Shown: piece by piece, positions 54,161 through 62,116 of the stretch
Layout: the number at the start of each line of letters is the position of its first letter
How positions within the stretch are numbered: the stretch's first letter is position 1
Assembly (NCBI RefSeq): GCF_024519155.1
Contig: NZ_JANIFJ010000005.1
Location: 295,393 to 359,392 of the forward strand
Length of the DNA: 64,000 nucleotides
DNA from: Mangrovibrevibacter kandeliae
GTDB lineage: Bacteria > Pseudomonadota > Alphaproteobacteria > Rhizobiales > Rhizobiaceae
Direction of reading: 5' to 3'
Program-made: the position numbers and the translations under genes
The notes under the pieces: model-generated
What the model saw: the letters and a program-made list of their open reading frames with translations, nothing else
Databases searched by the model: none
Told to the model about the DNA's origin: nothing

Positions 54161-54513
54161 GCGGCCAGCTCGACGGCAGCGGTTTCGCGCTGTCTGGCCT
54201 GCTCCTGCGGCGAGGCGACCCGGCGCCGCAGACCTTCAGCTTCGGGGCGATCGATCCGACCCAGAGCCTTTATCACGACATCGACTTTCCCGGCGGGGAT
54301 CTCTCGCGCAGACCGCAGGCGCAGGCCCGCACGCCCTCCGATTGCCGGCTGGCATGCATCAACGACGCACGGTGTGCCGCCTTCACCTTCGTGGCCCGCA
54401 AAAAGGAGTGCTGGTTGAAAGGTGTGGTGGAAGCGTCGCGACCGCTGCAAGGGACAACCAGCGGCGTGAAGGCTGCAATGACCTACGCGCCGCAAAGCAT
54501 CGACCTGCGCTGA
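54079..54513 (+). CDS. PAN-domain protein, probably truncated at the 5' end
   Basis: The PAN/Apple-like part spans about residues 55-130: YHDIDFPGGDLSRRP, then DCRLACINDARCAAFTFV and ECWLKG, with the expected four cysteines. Such domains bind carbohydrate or protein outside the membrane. The first 50 residues are Ser/Lys/Arg-rich, have no signal peptide, and overlap the minus-strand severed gene end, so the natural N-terminus is probably lost. Real coding sequence likely begins near 54229. The gene may therefore not make an exported product. Confidence 0.5.
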   Translation: MSLGSAPIQAKNSSTNSSSWKNVLKSSRGQLDGSGFALSGLLLRRGDPAPQTFSFGAIDPTQSLYHDIDFPGGDLSRRPQAQARTPSDCRLACINDARCAAFTFVARKKECWLKGVVEASRPLQGTTSGVKAAMTYAPQSIDLR

Positions 54514-54639
54514 ATCACCGCCACGGGCGTCTGTCCTCCGGCTGAGCGACCTGCGGACTCGTGAAGAACGCCATTGTCGCGTTGCTTTTCTTGGCTCTGC
54601 TTGCTAGCGCTTCTCGGGGCGTCTGCGAGGGGAAGAAGC

Positions 54640-55248
54640 ATGCGCATGGTTCGCTGGGCGTTACTCGCAGTCCTGTGCCTGTGCGCAGGCGTTGCCGCTC
54701 CGATGGGAGGCTACGCCGCCTATCTCCAGATGGTGGGCAACGTTCATGCCGTCGATGCCGACGGCCGGCTGTACCGCTCCGGCACGCTGCGCGCGGACCA
54801 GCTCGAGGCGCTGGTGCGCGAGAAGGGGATCCGCACCATCGTCAACCTGCGCGGCGGCGAGGGCAGCGACTGGTTGAAGGGCGAGCGCGCGGTGGCGGCC
54901 CGCAACGGCGTGGACTTCTTCAACTTCCACCTCTCGGCGAACAACGTGCCTCCGGTCTCGACCATGCAGGAGATCGCGGCGGTGCTGCGCAACGCGCGCG
55001 GTCCGGTCCTGGTGCACTGCAAGGCGGGCTCTGACCGTGCGGGGCTCGCGGCCGGGATCTACGAACTCGCCGTCGCCGGCCAGCCCTTGGCCGAAGCCCA
55101 GGAGCAGCTGTCGTTCTATTTCGGCCACTTTCCCTGGCTGACGAGCACCACGGGTGCGATGGACAAGGCGCTCGTCGTCTTCGCCGACGCGATGGCGGCC
55201 AGGCGTTCCCCCGCTGAGAGCAATGCCCTGCGGATCGTGCAGCGCTGA
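54640..55248 (+). CDS. tyrosine/dual-specificity phosphatase-like protein
   Basis: A 202-residue protein. An N-terminal hydrophobic segment (WALLAVLCLCAGVAAPMGG) anchors or exports it. The phosphatase fold follows, with LYRSGTLRADQL near residue 45, TIVNLRGGEG near residue 68 (typical of the atypical dual-specificity group), and the active site VHCKAGSDRAGLA near residue 125, matching HCx5R. I chose the ATG at 54640, preceded by GAGGGGAAG. Substrate could be phosphotyrosine, lipid or polyphosphate; in alphaproteobacteria similar genes sit near envelope functions, as here next to lpxQ. Confidence 0.8.
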   Translation: MRMVRWALLAVLCLCAGVAAPMGGYAAYLQMVGNVHAVDADGRLYRSGTLRADQLEALVREKGIRTIVNLRGGEGSDWLKGERAVAARNGVDFFNFHLSANNVPPVSTMQEIAAVLRNARGPVLVHCKAGSDRAGLAAGIYELAVAGQPLAEAQEQLSFYFGHFPWLTSTTGAMDKALVVFADAMAARRSPAESNALRIVQR

Positions 55249-55466
55249 GGGCTCCGAACCGTCCCGCGGCGACCGACGCCGCAGGCCGCCGCCAGCGCTG
55301 CGGCGGAATCGGCGCAGCGTGCGCGGATGCCTTGTGCGCAGGCGCTTCATGGCCGCTTGTTGCCGCTTTGCCATAGCCCGTCGCGGCAAACTTCAGTAAG
55401 CGCTCAAGGGTGGGGTTGCGACTCGCAGGCCATGGTCGGGCGCGGGCGTGGAAGTGGGGACGACGA

Positions 55467-56129
55467 ATGGTTTCGAAGCTTCTTTTGGCTGCGGCCATGC
55501 TGGTTGCGACGGCGGGCAGCGCCAGCGCCGAGTACACGATCTCCGCCTATGGCGGCTACAACTTCACCTTCGACAGCAATGTCGACGTCGACAACGGTCC
55601 CTCCTCATACAGCAAGACCATCAGCTGGGACGGCGATTCCTTCGGCGATCCCCCGTACTGGGGCGTGCGCGGCACCTACTGGCTCAGCGGCTGGGGCAAG
55701 CCGAACTGGGGCATCGCGATCGACTACTCGCATGCCAAGGTGATCGCAGATCCGAAGCCGGCGGGCGTCACCACCTTCGAGTTCACCGACGGCCTCAACC
55801 TCGTCACCGCAAACGCGCTCTATCGCTGGAATCCCGACGCCGCGCTGACGCCGTATGTCGGCCTCGGCCTCGGCCTCTCGGTGCCGCACGTCGAATATCA
55901 GGAAGCGGGCGGCCCGCGCACCTTCGAGTATCAGGTCGCCGGCCCGGCCGTGCAGGCGCTCGCCGGCGTCGACTATGCCTTCAACCAGTACTTCTCGGTG
56001 TTCGGCGAGTACAAGCTGACCTACACCCACAACGACGTCGACCTGGCGGGCGGCGGTTCGCTCGAGACCGACCTGTTCACCAACCAGATCGTCGGCGGCG
56101 TCAGCGTCAGCTTCGACCTCTTCAAGTAG
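55467..56129 (+). CDS. lpxQ: outer-membrane beta-barrel, lipid A oxidase LpxQ-like
   Basis: A 220-residue exported barrel. The signal peptide is LLLAAAMLVATAGSASA. The mature protein alternates in 10-residue strands: YTISAYGGYNF, YWGVRGTYWLSGWGKPNWGI, then FEFTDGLNLVTANALYRWNP, YVGLGLGLSVPHVEYQ and FSVFGEYKLTYTHNDVDLAGG. This order matches the LpxQ proteins of rhizobia, which oxidise the proximal glucosamine of lipid A to 2-aminogluconate using oxygen. Assignment is by recalled family pattern; it could instead be another OmpW-like barrel. Its presence suggests a rhizobium-like envelope. Confidence 0.7.
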   Translation: MVSKLLLAAAMLVATAGSASAEYTISAYGGYNFTFDSNVDVDNGPSSYSKTISWDGDSFGDPPYWGVRGTYWLSGWGKPNWGIAIDYSHAKVIADPKPAGVTTFEFTDGLNLVTANALYRWNPDAALTPYVGLGLGLSVPHVEYQEAGGPRTFEYQVAGPAVQALAGVDYAFNQYFSVFGEYKLTYTHNDVDLAGGGSLETDLFTNQIVGGVSVSFDLFK

Positions 56130-56305
56130 TCGCCACTTCGGCCGACGGCTCGAACGGCGGCCAAGGCCGCCGTTTCCGTATGCGCAGCCATGCGCCTTCC
56201 TGTGGCTTGCCGCCGCGCGGCCCCGGCCGCATCTTCCGGGCAGCACGGCGAGCGTCGGCGGCTCGACGGTCGGGAGCGGACGCTACGAACAGAGGGAGAG
56301 ACGCG

Positions 56306-56662
56306 ATGTTCATCGCAATGAACCGCTTCAAGGTGCGGCTCGGGTCGGAAGAGGCCTTCGAGGCCGTGTGGCGCGAGCGCGACTCCCATCTCGGCGCGGT
56401 GCCGGGCTTCCTCGAGTTCCACCTGTTGCGCGGCCCGCAGGCGGCAGACCACGTCCTCTATGCATCCCACACCGTGTGGGCGTCACGCGGTGCGTTCGAG
56501 GCGTGGACGAGGTCGGAGGCCTTCCGCCTCGCCCACCGCACGGCCGGCGCGCACACGCCGAATTATCTCGGGCATCCCGAGTTCGAGGGGTTCGAGGCGA
56601 TCCAGACGATCGCCGGCCGAGGCCCCTCCGGCTCTACGCCCTCCGGGGCGCAGCCGGCCTGA
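56306..56662 (+). CDS. antibiotic biosynthesis monooxygenase family protein (IsdG-like)
   Basis: A 118-residue protein with a ferredoxin-like fold. FIAMNRFKVRLGSEEAFEAV at the start, GFLEFHLLRGP near residue 35, and YASHTVWASRGAFEAWTRSE near residue 58 are the ABM domain, including the Asn and Trp positions often found in haem-degrading IsdG/HmuQ relatives. The terminal 15 residues are Gly/Ser/Pro. The gene has GAGGGAGAG upstream. Whether it acts on haem or another substrate is not decided by the sequence. Confidence 0.8.
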   Translation: MFIAMNRFKVRLGSEEAFEAVWRERDSHLGAVPGFLEFHLLRGPQAADHVLYASHTVWASRGAFEAWTRSEAFRLAHRTAGAHTPNYLGHPEFEGFEAIQTIAGRGPSGSTPSGAQPA

Positions 56663-56666
56663 TCGG

Positions 56667-57080
56667 TCATGGTCGCGGCGCCTTGCCTCCGGCGAGGAGC
56701 CATGCCGGGTCGAACCAGGTGTCGGCTTCACCGTCATAGGGCACGCGGTTGATGTCCCAGTGCCGGATGAAGCCGGCATAGACGTCCCAGACGCGCGGCC
56801 CGCCCCCGATATAGACGACGCGATCGGCAAAACGGGCCAGCACCTCCTGCGGATCGTCCGAGGAGCGGATGGTGACGAGGGTGCGGTCGCGCGCCGCGAA
56901 CTCGGGAACGGCGGCGATCGTCTTTGGCCCGGCGACGAGGACGTGACCCCGCGTGATGTCGAAAAATCGCTCGACATCCTCCACGAAGGGCCGCTCCGGC
57001 CGCCCCTCCCACGGCAGCACGCCGTGCAGCCCGAGCTGGCCGCTCATGCCGATCGCGCAGATCGCCCGGATATCCGCCAT
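56667..57080 (-). CDS. short dihydrofolate reductase-family protein
   Basis: A 137-residue protein, shorter than the usual 160-180. It keeps GMSGQLGLHGVLPW near residue 11, an Asp in VEDVERFFDITRG that aligns with the catalytic acid region, VLVAGPKTIAAVPE near residue 46 and the nucleotide-binding VVYIGGGPRVWDVY near residue 88. The C-terminal strand region is compressed. It may be a true folate enzyme or a related NADPH reductase. It is convergent with the monooxygenase gene. Confidence 0.75.
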   Translation of the reverse strand: MADIRAICAIGMSGQLGLHGVLPWEGRPERPFVEDVERFFDITRGHVLVAGPKTIAAVPEFAARDRTLVTIRSSDDPQEVLARFADRVVYIGGGPRVWDVYAGFIRHWDINRVPYDGEADTWFDPAWLLAGGKAPRP

Positions 57081-57304
57081 TCTTCTTCACCCCCGCCGGC
57101 TCGACGCTGCATCCGCGCTCGCTCTTACGCGATTCACTGGCAAAGAGAAGCGACCCTCCTACAACCATTCAGAGAGCCGATGCGCGCGAGTTCGACCAAT
57201 GTCCCGGGAACACCTGTCACACTCTTGCCGTTACACGCGATGTCATGGCGGCGGCGATGCGGCCATCCGCTCCACGCGGGGAGCGAGAGCGAAGGATTGC
57301 CCTC

Positions 57305-57820
57305 ATGCGCGAGAAGCAGTGCATGGTTGAAGAAGCGCCGATCACCGCGGACGCCGAGGTGATGGATATTCCATCGACGGGCGGAACCGACATGCGCCTG
57401 GTGACGTCGCTGCTCTCGATCGCAAAGTCCACGCGGGCCTTCCTCACGCTGCTCCTGGCCGAGATCGATCTCCATCCGGGCCAGGATCAGCTGCTCAACC
57501 GGCTGGAGCCCGGCGAGCCCGTCAGCGTGTCGGCCTTGGCCGACCAGTTGTCGGTCCGACCGTCGACGGTCTCGAAGATGCTCGACCGGCTGATCGAGAA
57601 GCAGCTGGTGATCCGCGCCGCCAACAGCCGGGACGCCCGTCGCACGATGGTGATGCTGACGCCGGCGGGTGAACGCGCCAAGCACGCGGTCACCGCGATC
57701 TGGAACCGGCTTGAGATCGAACTCGGAAACTCGCTGAGCGAAGAGGATCTTTCGACGATATCGTCGGCGCTTGAGCAGGCCGACCAGCTGCTGAGCGGCA
57801 AGCTGCGACGCCTGCGTTGA
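57305..57820 (+). CDS. MarR family transcriptional regulator
   Basis: A 171-residue winged-helix regulator. The DNA-binding core is VSVSALADQLSVRPSTVSKM near residue 75, followed by the wing RDARRTMVMLTPAGER. The start is uncertain among ATG at 57305 (GAAGGA upstream), 57323 and an upstream in-frame start at 57245. It precedes opgG by 128 bp. The control target could be itself or opgG. Confidence 0.8.
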   Translation: MREKQCMVEEAPITADAEVMDIPSTGGTDMRLVTSLLSIAKSTRAFLTLLLAEIDLHPGQDQLLNRLEPGEPVSVSALADQLSVRPSTVSKMLDRLIEKQLVIRAANSRDARRTMVMLTPAGERAKHAVTAIWNRLEIELGNSLSEEDLSTISSALEQADQLLSGKLRRLR

Positions 57821-57848
57821 CGACGAGCGTCGACGCGGCGCCCAATTA

Positions 57849-57863
57849 TTAACCATTGGTAAA
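57849..57863 (+). promoter_or_regulatory. CtrA-like box in front of opgG
   Basis: TTAACCATTGGTAAA, that is TTAA-N7-TAAA, is one mismatch from TTAA-N7-TTAA and includes the TTAACCAT half. It lies in the MarR-opgG gap, 86 bp before the opgG start. Regulation by CtrA is inference. Confidence 0.35.
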
Positions 57864-57948
57864 AAAGCATCGCCACAGCGCCGACGCGCTGTTCGTGCGG
57901 TGCTGCATGTGCTAACACGTCCGCGGCGTCTGTAAGAGTTCCTGATCG

Positions 57949-59538
57949 GTGATCGCGTCTTCCGTTTCCTCCCGTCGTACCGTTCTCCGGCTGGGCCTCG
58001 GCACTGCCCTTGCAACCATCTTCAGGGACAGGGCTGACGCGCAGACACCGCCGCCGGCACCGCCGTCCGCGGGGATCGATCTGCAGAACTTCAGCTTCGA
58101 CACGCTGAGCGCGGCGATGCGCCAGCGCGCGACGGTGCCGTATGTCGAGCCCGGCACGCTGCCGCAGCTCCTCTCCGATCTCAGCTACGATCAGTACCGG
58201 CTCATCCGCTTCCGCGAGGACCACGCGGTGTGGCGGAGCGATCCGCTCAACTTCCAGATCCAGGCGTTCTATCCGGGCTCCTACTACCGCCAGACGACCC
58301 GCATCTATGTCGGCGACGGCAAGGCCTTCCAGCCGCTGAACTTCACCCCCGGTGATTTCGAGTATCTCGCACCGCTCGATCCCACAGCGTTCGAGGGCGT
58401 GCAACTCCCGGGCGTCGCCGGTTTCCGGCTCCAGTATCCGCTGGAGCGGCCGAACTGGTTCGACGAACTCGTCACCTTCCTCGGCGCGAGCTATTTTCGT
58501 GCACTGGCCACCGGCAACCGGTACGGCCTGTCGGCACGGGGTCTGGCCATCAACACGGCGACCTCGGTGCAGGAGGAGTTTCCGCGCTTCAGCACCTTCT
58601 ATGTCGTCAAGCCCAGCCCGGGCGACGAGGAGATCCGCCTCTTCGCAGAGCTCGACAGCCCGAGCCTCACCGGCGCCTATGCCTTTGTGCTGCGACCCGG
58701 CCCCCAGACGGTCATCGAGGTGACGGCGCGCATCTACTTCCGCAACGAGGTCGAGCGGCTCGGTGTGGCGCCCCTGACCTCGATGTTCTTCTTCGGCGAG
58801 AACGAGCACGCCGATCGCGACGACTTCCGGCCGGAGGTGCACGACAGCGACGGCCTGGCCCTGCGGCGCTCCACCGGCGAATGGCTGTGGCGACCGCTCC
58901 GCAATCCCGAGAGCCTCGCCCTCTCCTACTTCACGGAAACCTCGCCGAAGGCCTTCGGCCTCCTGCAGCGCGACCGCGACTTCAGCCACTACGAGGACAT
59001 CGAGGCGCGGTACGACCTGCGTCCGTCGCTGATGATCGAGCCCCTCGGCAACTGGGGTCGGGGCGTCGTGCAGCTCGTCGAAATTCCGACCAATTCGGAA
59101 GCGAACGACAACATCGTCGCGTTCTGGGTGCCGGACGAGCGTCCCAAGGCCGGCAGTCAGTACGAGTTCCGCTACAGGATGCGCTGGGGCCTCGATATCG
59201 ATCCGCAGACGAGCCTCGCAACCGTCGCCGGCACCTTCGGCGGGATGGGCGGCAACTCGGCCGACGACACCAGTCCCAACCGCCGTTTTGCGATCGATTT
59301 CGAGGGCGGGCTGGCCGCGGCCCTGCCGCCGGGCAGCGAGATCGATCACATGATCGACGTCGCGGAGGGCGGCAGACTCCTGCACGCGACGGCCGACCGA
59401 CTCCCGAACGGCGGGTGGCGACTGTCGATCGAGGTGGAACGGGTTCAATCCGGGCCCGTTGAAATCCGAGCGAAACTTATCATGCTGCAACGCATTATCA
59501 GCGAAACATGGCTCTATCAGTGGACGGGCACCCTATGA
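57949..59538 (+). CDS. opgG: periplasmic glucan biosynthesis protein (MdoG/OpgG family)
   Basis: A 529-residue protein. The leader has a twin-arginine motif (SSRRTVLRLG) before a hydrophobic stretch and a cleavage site near DRADAQ. The MdoG fold then runs from IDLQNFSFDTLSAAMRQRA near residue 42 through FEGVQLPGVAGFRLQYPL, YFRALATGNRYGLSARGLAI and MFFFGENEHADRDDFRPEVH. OpgG/OpgD branch or modify osmoregulated periplasmic glucans. The GTG start has only a weak ribosome-binding site. A 120-aa ORF overlaps its stop. Confidence 0.92.
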   Translation: MIASSVSSRRTVLRLGLGTALATIFRDRADAQTPPPAPPSAGIDLQNFSFDTLSAAMRQRATVPYVEPGTLPQLLSDLSYDQYRLIRFREDHAVWRSDPLNFQIQAFYPGSYYRQTTRIYVGDGKAFQPLNFTPGDFEYLAPLDPTAFEGVQLPGVAGFRLQYPLERPNWFDELVTFLGASYFRALATGNRYGLSARGLAINTATSVQEEFPRFSTFYVVKPSPGDEEIRLFAELDSPSLTGAYAFVLRPGPQTVIEVTARIYFRNEVERLGVAPLTSMFFFGENEHADRDDFRPEVHDSDGLALRRSTGEWLWRPLRNPESLALSYFTETSPKAFGLLQRDRDFSHYEDIEARYDLRPSLMIEPLGNWGRGVVQLVEIPTNSEANDNIVAFWVPDERPKAGSQYEFRYRMRWGLDIDPQTSLATVAGTFGGMGGNSADDTSPNRRFAIDFEGGLAAALPPGSEIDHMIDVAEGGRLLHATADRLPNGGWRLSIEVERVQSGPVEIRAKLIMLQRIISETWLYQWTGTL

Positions 59539-59897
59539 TCTCCGAAGCCGCAGTTCAGATCCCGACTTCGATGCGCAAGGCCACCCGGTCGATGCCGGCG
59601 TCCCTCGACGACCAGGATTTGCCCACCGCGGGCATGCTGGTGGGCCGTCCCGAACTCGACGACGAAGCGGTGCTCGCCGCACTCGCCGACAGGCTCGCGT
59701 TCGATCGCCGCAATCCGGCGGACGCGCAGGCGGTCCTGCGGCTCGCCCGCGCTGGCAACGGCGCCGCGCGCGCGATGCTCCGACGTCTGGTGCTACCTGC
59801 CCCCAAGAGCCGCCTCGCGATGCCGCAGCAGGTCGTTCGCCGCGACGCCGAGCCTCGAGCCGTCCCGGCCGTACGCTTTGCGCTCCGCCGCGGCTGA
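59535..59897 (+). CDS. unknown 120-aa protein between opgG and opgH
   Basis: The ATG overlaps the opgG stop (ATGA). The middle part (LDDEAVLAALADRLAFDRRN, then ADAQAVLRLARAGNGAARAM) is helical; the end has KSRLAMPQQVVRRDAEPRAV. It is in the same frame as opgH, separated by its TGA and 129 nt. In larger OpgH proteins a cytoplasmic N-terminal region precedes the first membrane helix, and a PLAMP-like motif occurs there in some alphaproteobacteria, so this may be a detached OpgH N-terminal domain. That is a hypothesis; the protein has no other recognisable feature. Confidence 0.55.
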   Translation: MISEAAVQIPTSMRKATRSMPASLDDQDLPTAGMLVGRPELDDEAVLAALADRLAFDRRNPADAQAVLRLARAGNGAARAMLRRLVLPAPKSRLAMPQQVVRRDAEPRAVPAVRFALRRG

Positions 59898-59914
59898 ACC
59901 GGACCTTCCGGTTC
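59896..59914 (+). other. hairpin after the 120-aa ORF
   Basis: GAACCGGA-CCT-TCCGGTTC, an 8-bp perfect stem starting in the stop codon, followed by CTTT. It could be a weak terminator or mRNA end. Confidence 0.5.
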
Positions 59915-59972
59915 CTTTCGCAGTGCGGCCAAGGGTGCGGTTCAGCCTGCATCCTTGCATGACCAACAGGAT

Positions 59973-60005
59973 CGAAGGACGGGGCGCCGGGCGCTCCGTC
60001 CTTCG
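59973..60005 (+). other. long hairpin in the opgH leader
   Basis: CGAAGGACGGGGCGC at 59973-59987 pairs with GCGCTCCGTCCTTCG at 59991-60005 over 15 bp with one G-T pair and a 3-nt loop. It lies 21 bp before the preferred opgH start. There is no following T run. It argues against an opgH start at TTG 59955, which would place the hairpin inside the coding region. Confidence 0.65.
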
Positions 60006-60026
60006 GTCGTTTCGTATCGGGTGCTC

Positions 60027-61841
60027 ATGATCATCCTGCGCCGGTCCCTGTTCGCTCTCACGGCCTTCGTCATGGCCATCGCAGCCGGCATCCTGTTCGG
60101 GACCGTCATCACGGCCAACGGCATGACCTGGCTGCACGTCATCCAGATCGCGCTCTTGGTTGTCTGCTGCCTCTGGCTGGCCTGGGGCTTCATGACGGCC
60201 ATCGGCGGGATGATCCCGACGCCCCGGCCGGTGATCGAGGCGCAGCCCGACGCGCGGCGCGGCATGAGCCGCACGGCGATCCTCGTTCCTGTCTACAACG
60301 AAGACGCCGTGGCGGTATTCGCGCGTGTCGCAGCGATGATCGAAGGGTTGCGGGCGATCGCGTGGCTCGACCGCTTCGACGTCCACGTCCTCAGCGACTC
60401 CACCCGCGCCGAATGCGTCGAGGAGGAGCGGCGGGCGACGTTCCTCCTCGCAGCGGACATCGAGGCCGGCCACCATCTCTATTATCGCAACCGCACCAAG
60501 AACATCGGACGGAAGGCCGGCAACATCGCCGACTTCGTCACCAACAGCGGGGGCGCTTACGAGTACATGCTGGTGCTCGACGCCGACAGCCTGATGCGCC
60601 CCGAGACGATGGTCGAGATGGTGCTGCGCATGGACCGGGACGAAGAGCTCGCGCTGCTCCAGACGCAGCCGCTGATCATCGGCCGTCGGACCCTGTTCGG
60701 GCGGGCGCTGCAGTTTTCGGCCGCTCTCTACTCGCCGATCTTCTCGCGCGGCATCGCCTACCTGCAGGGGAAGGAGGGCCCGTTCTGGGGCCACAACGCG
60801 ATCATCCGCACCCGCGCCTTCGCCGCCTGCTGCGGCCTTCCCGACCTGCCGGGCAAGGCGCCCTTTGGCGGCCACATCCTCAGCCACGACTATGTCGAGG
60901 CCGCCTTGCTGGCGCGCGGCGGCTACAAGGTGCGCGTCGACACCGATCTGCGCGGCTCCTACGAGGAGGCGCCGACCAACGTCATCGAGTATGCCAAGCG
61001 CGACCGCCGCTGGTGCCAGGGCAACCTGCAGCACAGCCGGCTGCTCCGGGCGCCGGGCCTGAAGCTCTGGAGCCGCATCTCGCTGATCAACGGCATCATG
61101 GCCTACGCGGCCTCGCCGATCTGGCTCCTGTTCCTCATCGTCAGCCTGCTCGACCCGATCCTCGCACCGGAGCCGAACTACTTCCCCGGCGACACGCTGT
61201 TCCCGGTGTTCCCGCAGCCCGAGACCGGCAAGGCGCTGCTGCTCCTGCTCGCGATCTTCCTGCTCCTGCTGCTCCCCAAGACGCTGATCGCCTTCTCGAC
61301 CGCCTCCGGGCGGCACAGCGCCCGCTTCGGCGGGGCGGCTGCGCTACTCGCTGGAGCCACGGTCGAGCTCGTCCTGACCAGCATCCTGGCGCCGATCATG
61401 ATGATGTTCCAGTCCAAGGCCGTCGCGGAAATCCTCATCGGTGCGGACAGCGGCTGGCCGGCGACCGATCGCGAGGACGGCGCGCTGCCGCTCGGCGCGG
61501 CCTTCTCGAGCAGCTGGTGGATGGTGATCGCGGGTGCGGCACTCCTTGCCGCGACCTCCTTCTATGCGCCGAACCTCGTGCCGTGGACGCTGCCGATCGC
61601 GGTGCCGCTGGTGGTCTCGCCCTTCCTGATCAGCCTCTCTGGAGATCCCGCGCTCGGCGACGCGCTCCGGCGCTGGGGCATCTTCCTGACGCCGTTCGAG
61701 CTGCAGCCGGAGCCGGTGATCCGTTCTGCGGAAGCCTGGCGGCGCCGTCTGGTCGAGAAGATCGACGCGACCGTCCAGGCGGCGGCCGAGCCCGTGCCGG
61801 CCGCGGTGCCCGTCCGCCCTGCCGGCGTCTCGATCAACTGA
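60027..61841 (+). CDS. opgH: glucans biosynthesis glucosyltransferase (MdoH/OpgH family)
   Basis: A 604-residue inner-membrane GT2 enzyme that polymerises glucose from UDP-glucose into periplasmic glucan. The first helices (residues 5-30 and 40-60) come before the catalytic domain: ILVPVYNEDA near residue 87, LDADSLMRPETM near residue 183 (DxD-like), FWGHNAIIRT near residue 253 and the QxxRW-like DRRWCQGNLQHSRLL near residue 325. Four more helices follow. Gamma-type OpgH has about 850 residues, including an N-terminal cytoplasmic domain absent here. The start is uncertain; ATG at 60027 lies after the leader hairpin. Confidence 0.9.
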   Translation: MIILRRSLFALTAFVMAIAAGILFGTVITANGMTWLHVIQIALLVVCCLWLAWGFMTAIGGMIPTPRPVIEAQPDARRGMSRTAILVPVYNEDAVAVFARVAAMIEGLRAIAWLDRFDVHVLSDSTRAECVEEERRATFLLAADIEAGHHLYYRNRTKNIGRKAGNIADFVTNSGGAYEYMLVLDADSLMRPETMVEMVLRMDRDEELALLQTQPLIIGRRTLFGRALQFSAALYSPIFSRGIAYLQGKEGPFWGHNAIIRTRAFAACCGLPDLPGKAPFGGHILSHDYVEAALLARGGYKVRVDTDLRGSYEEAPTNVIEYAKRDRRWCQGNLQHSRLLRAPGLKLWSRISLINGIMAYAASPIWLLFLIVSLLDPILAPEPNYFPGDTLFPVFPQPETGKALLLLLAIFLLLLLPKTLIAFSTASGRHSARFGGAAALLAGATVELVLTSILAPIMMMFQSKAVAEILIGADSGWPATDREDGALPLGAAFSSSWWMVIAGAALLAATSFYAPNLVPWTLPIAVPLVVSPFLISLSGDPALGDALRRWGIFLTPFELQPEPVIRSAEAWRRRLVEKIDATVQAAAEPVPAAVPVRPAGVSIN

Positions 61842-61843
61842 GA

Positions 61844-61930
61844 GGCGAGCGCTCGCCGCCGCGCCCTCCGGTTCTCGCCGCGCGTCGGCGGTTCGCGCCC
61901 CGCGTCGGCGGTTCGCGCCCCGCATCCGCC
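61844..61930. repeat. perfect palindrome and three 20-bp tandem repeats after opgH
   Basis: GGCGAGC-GCTCGCC (61844-61857) is a perfect 14-bp palindrome. Then three head-to-tail 20-bp units lie at 61871, 61891 and 61911, consensus GTTCGCGCCCCGCGTCGGCG; the second is the consensus and the others differ at 2-4 positions. They occupy the start of the 275-bp opgH-MFS gap. The remainder (61931-62116) shows no gene; GAGGGGAGGAG before 62117 is the ribosome-binding site. Confidence 0.8.
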
Positions 61931-62116
61931 CTTCCGACGGCCCGGCCATGCATTTGGGGCGAACGCGTCCACATCGATCGCCACCGCCGTTCGCTAAGAT
62001 CAGTGCGCGCCAAGCAAAACGGCCCACAGCTATGTCGCGGCGCAGGCAATGCGGCCCGTTGCTCTCCTCCAGTCTTGCTGTAATAGTTCGCGAGCCTTGC
62101 TGAGGGGAGGAGTTCC

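Noticed and set aside
54561..54640. Signal-peptide-like start (GTG, KNAIVALLFLALLASAS) just before the phosphatase gene
   Set aside because: The frame turns into Arg/Gly-rich shadow sequence of the phosphatase; the real gene starts at 54640 in another frame with a good ribosome-binding site.
59955..60026. TTG start for opgH 24 codons upstream
   Set aside because: No ribosome-binding site, Arg-rich product, and a 15-bp hairpin would lie inside the coding region.
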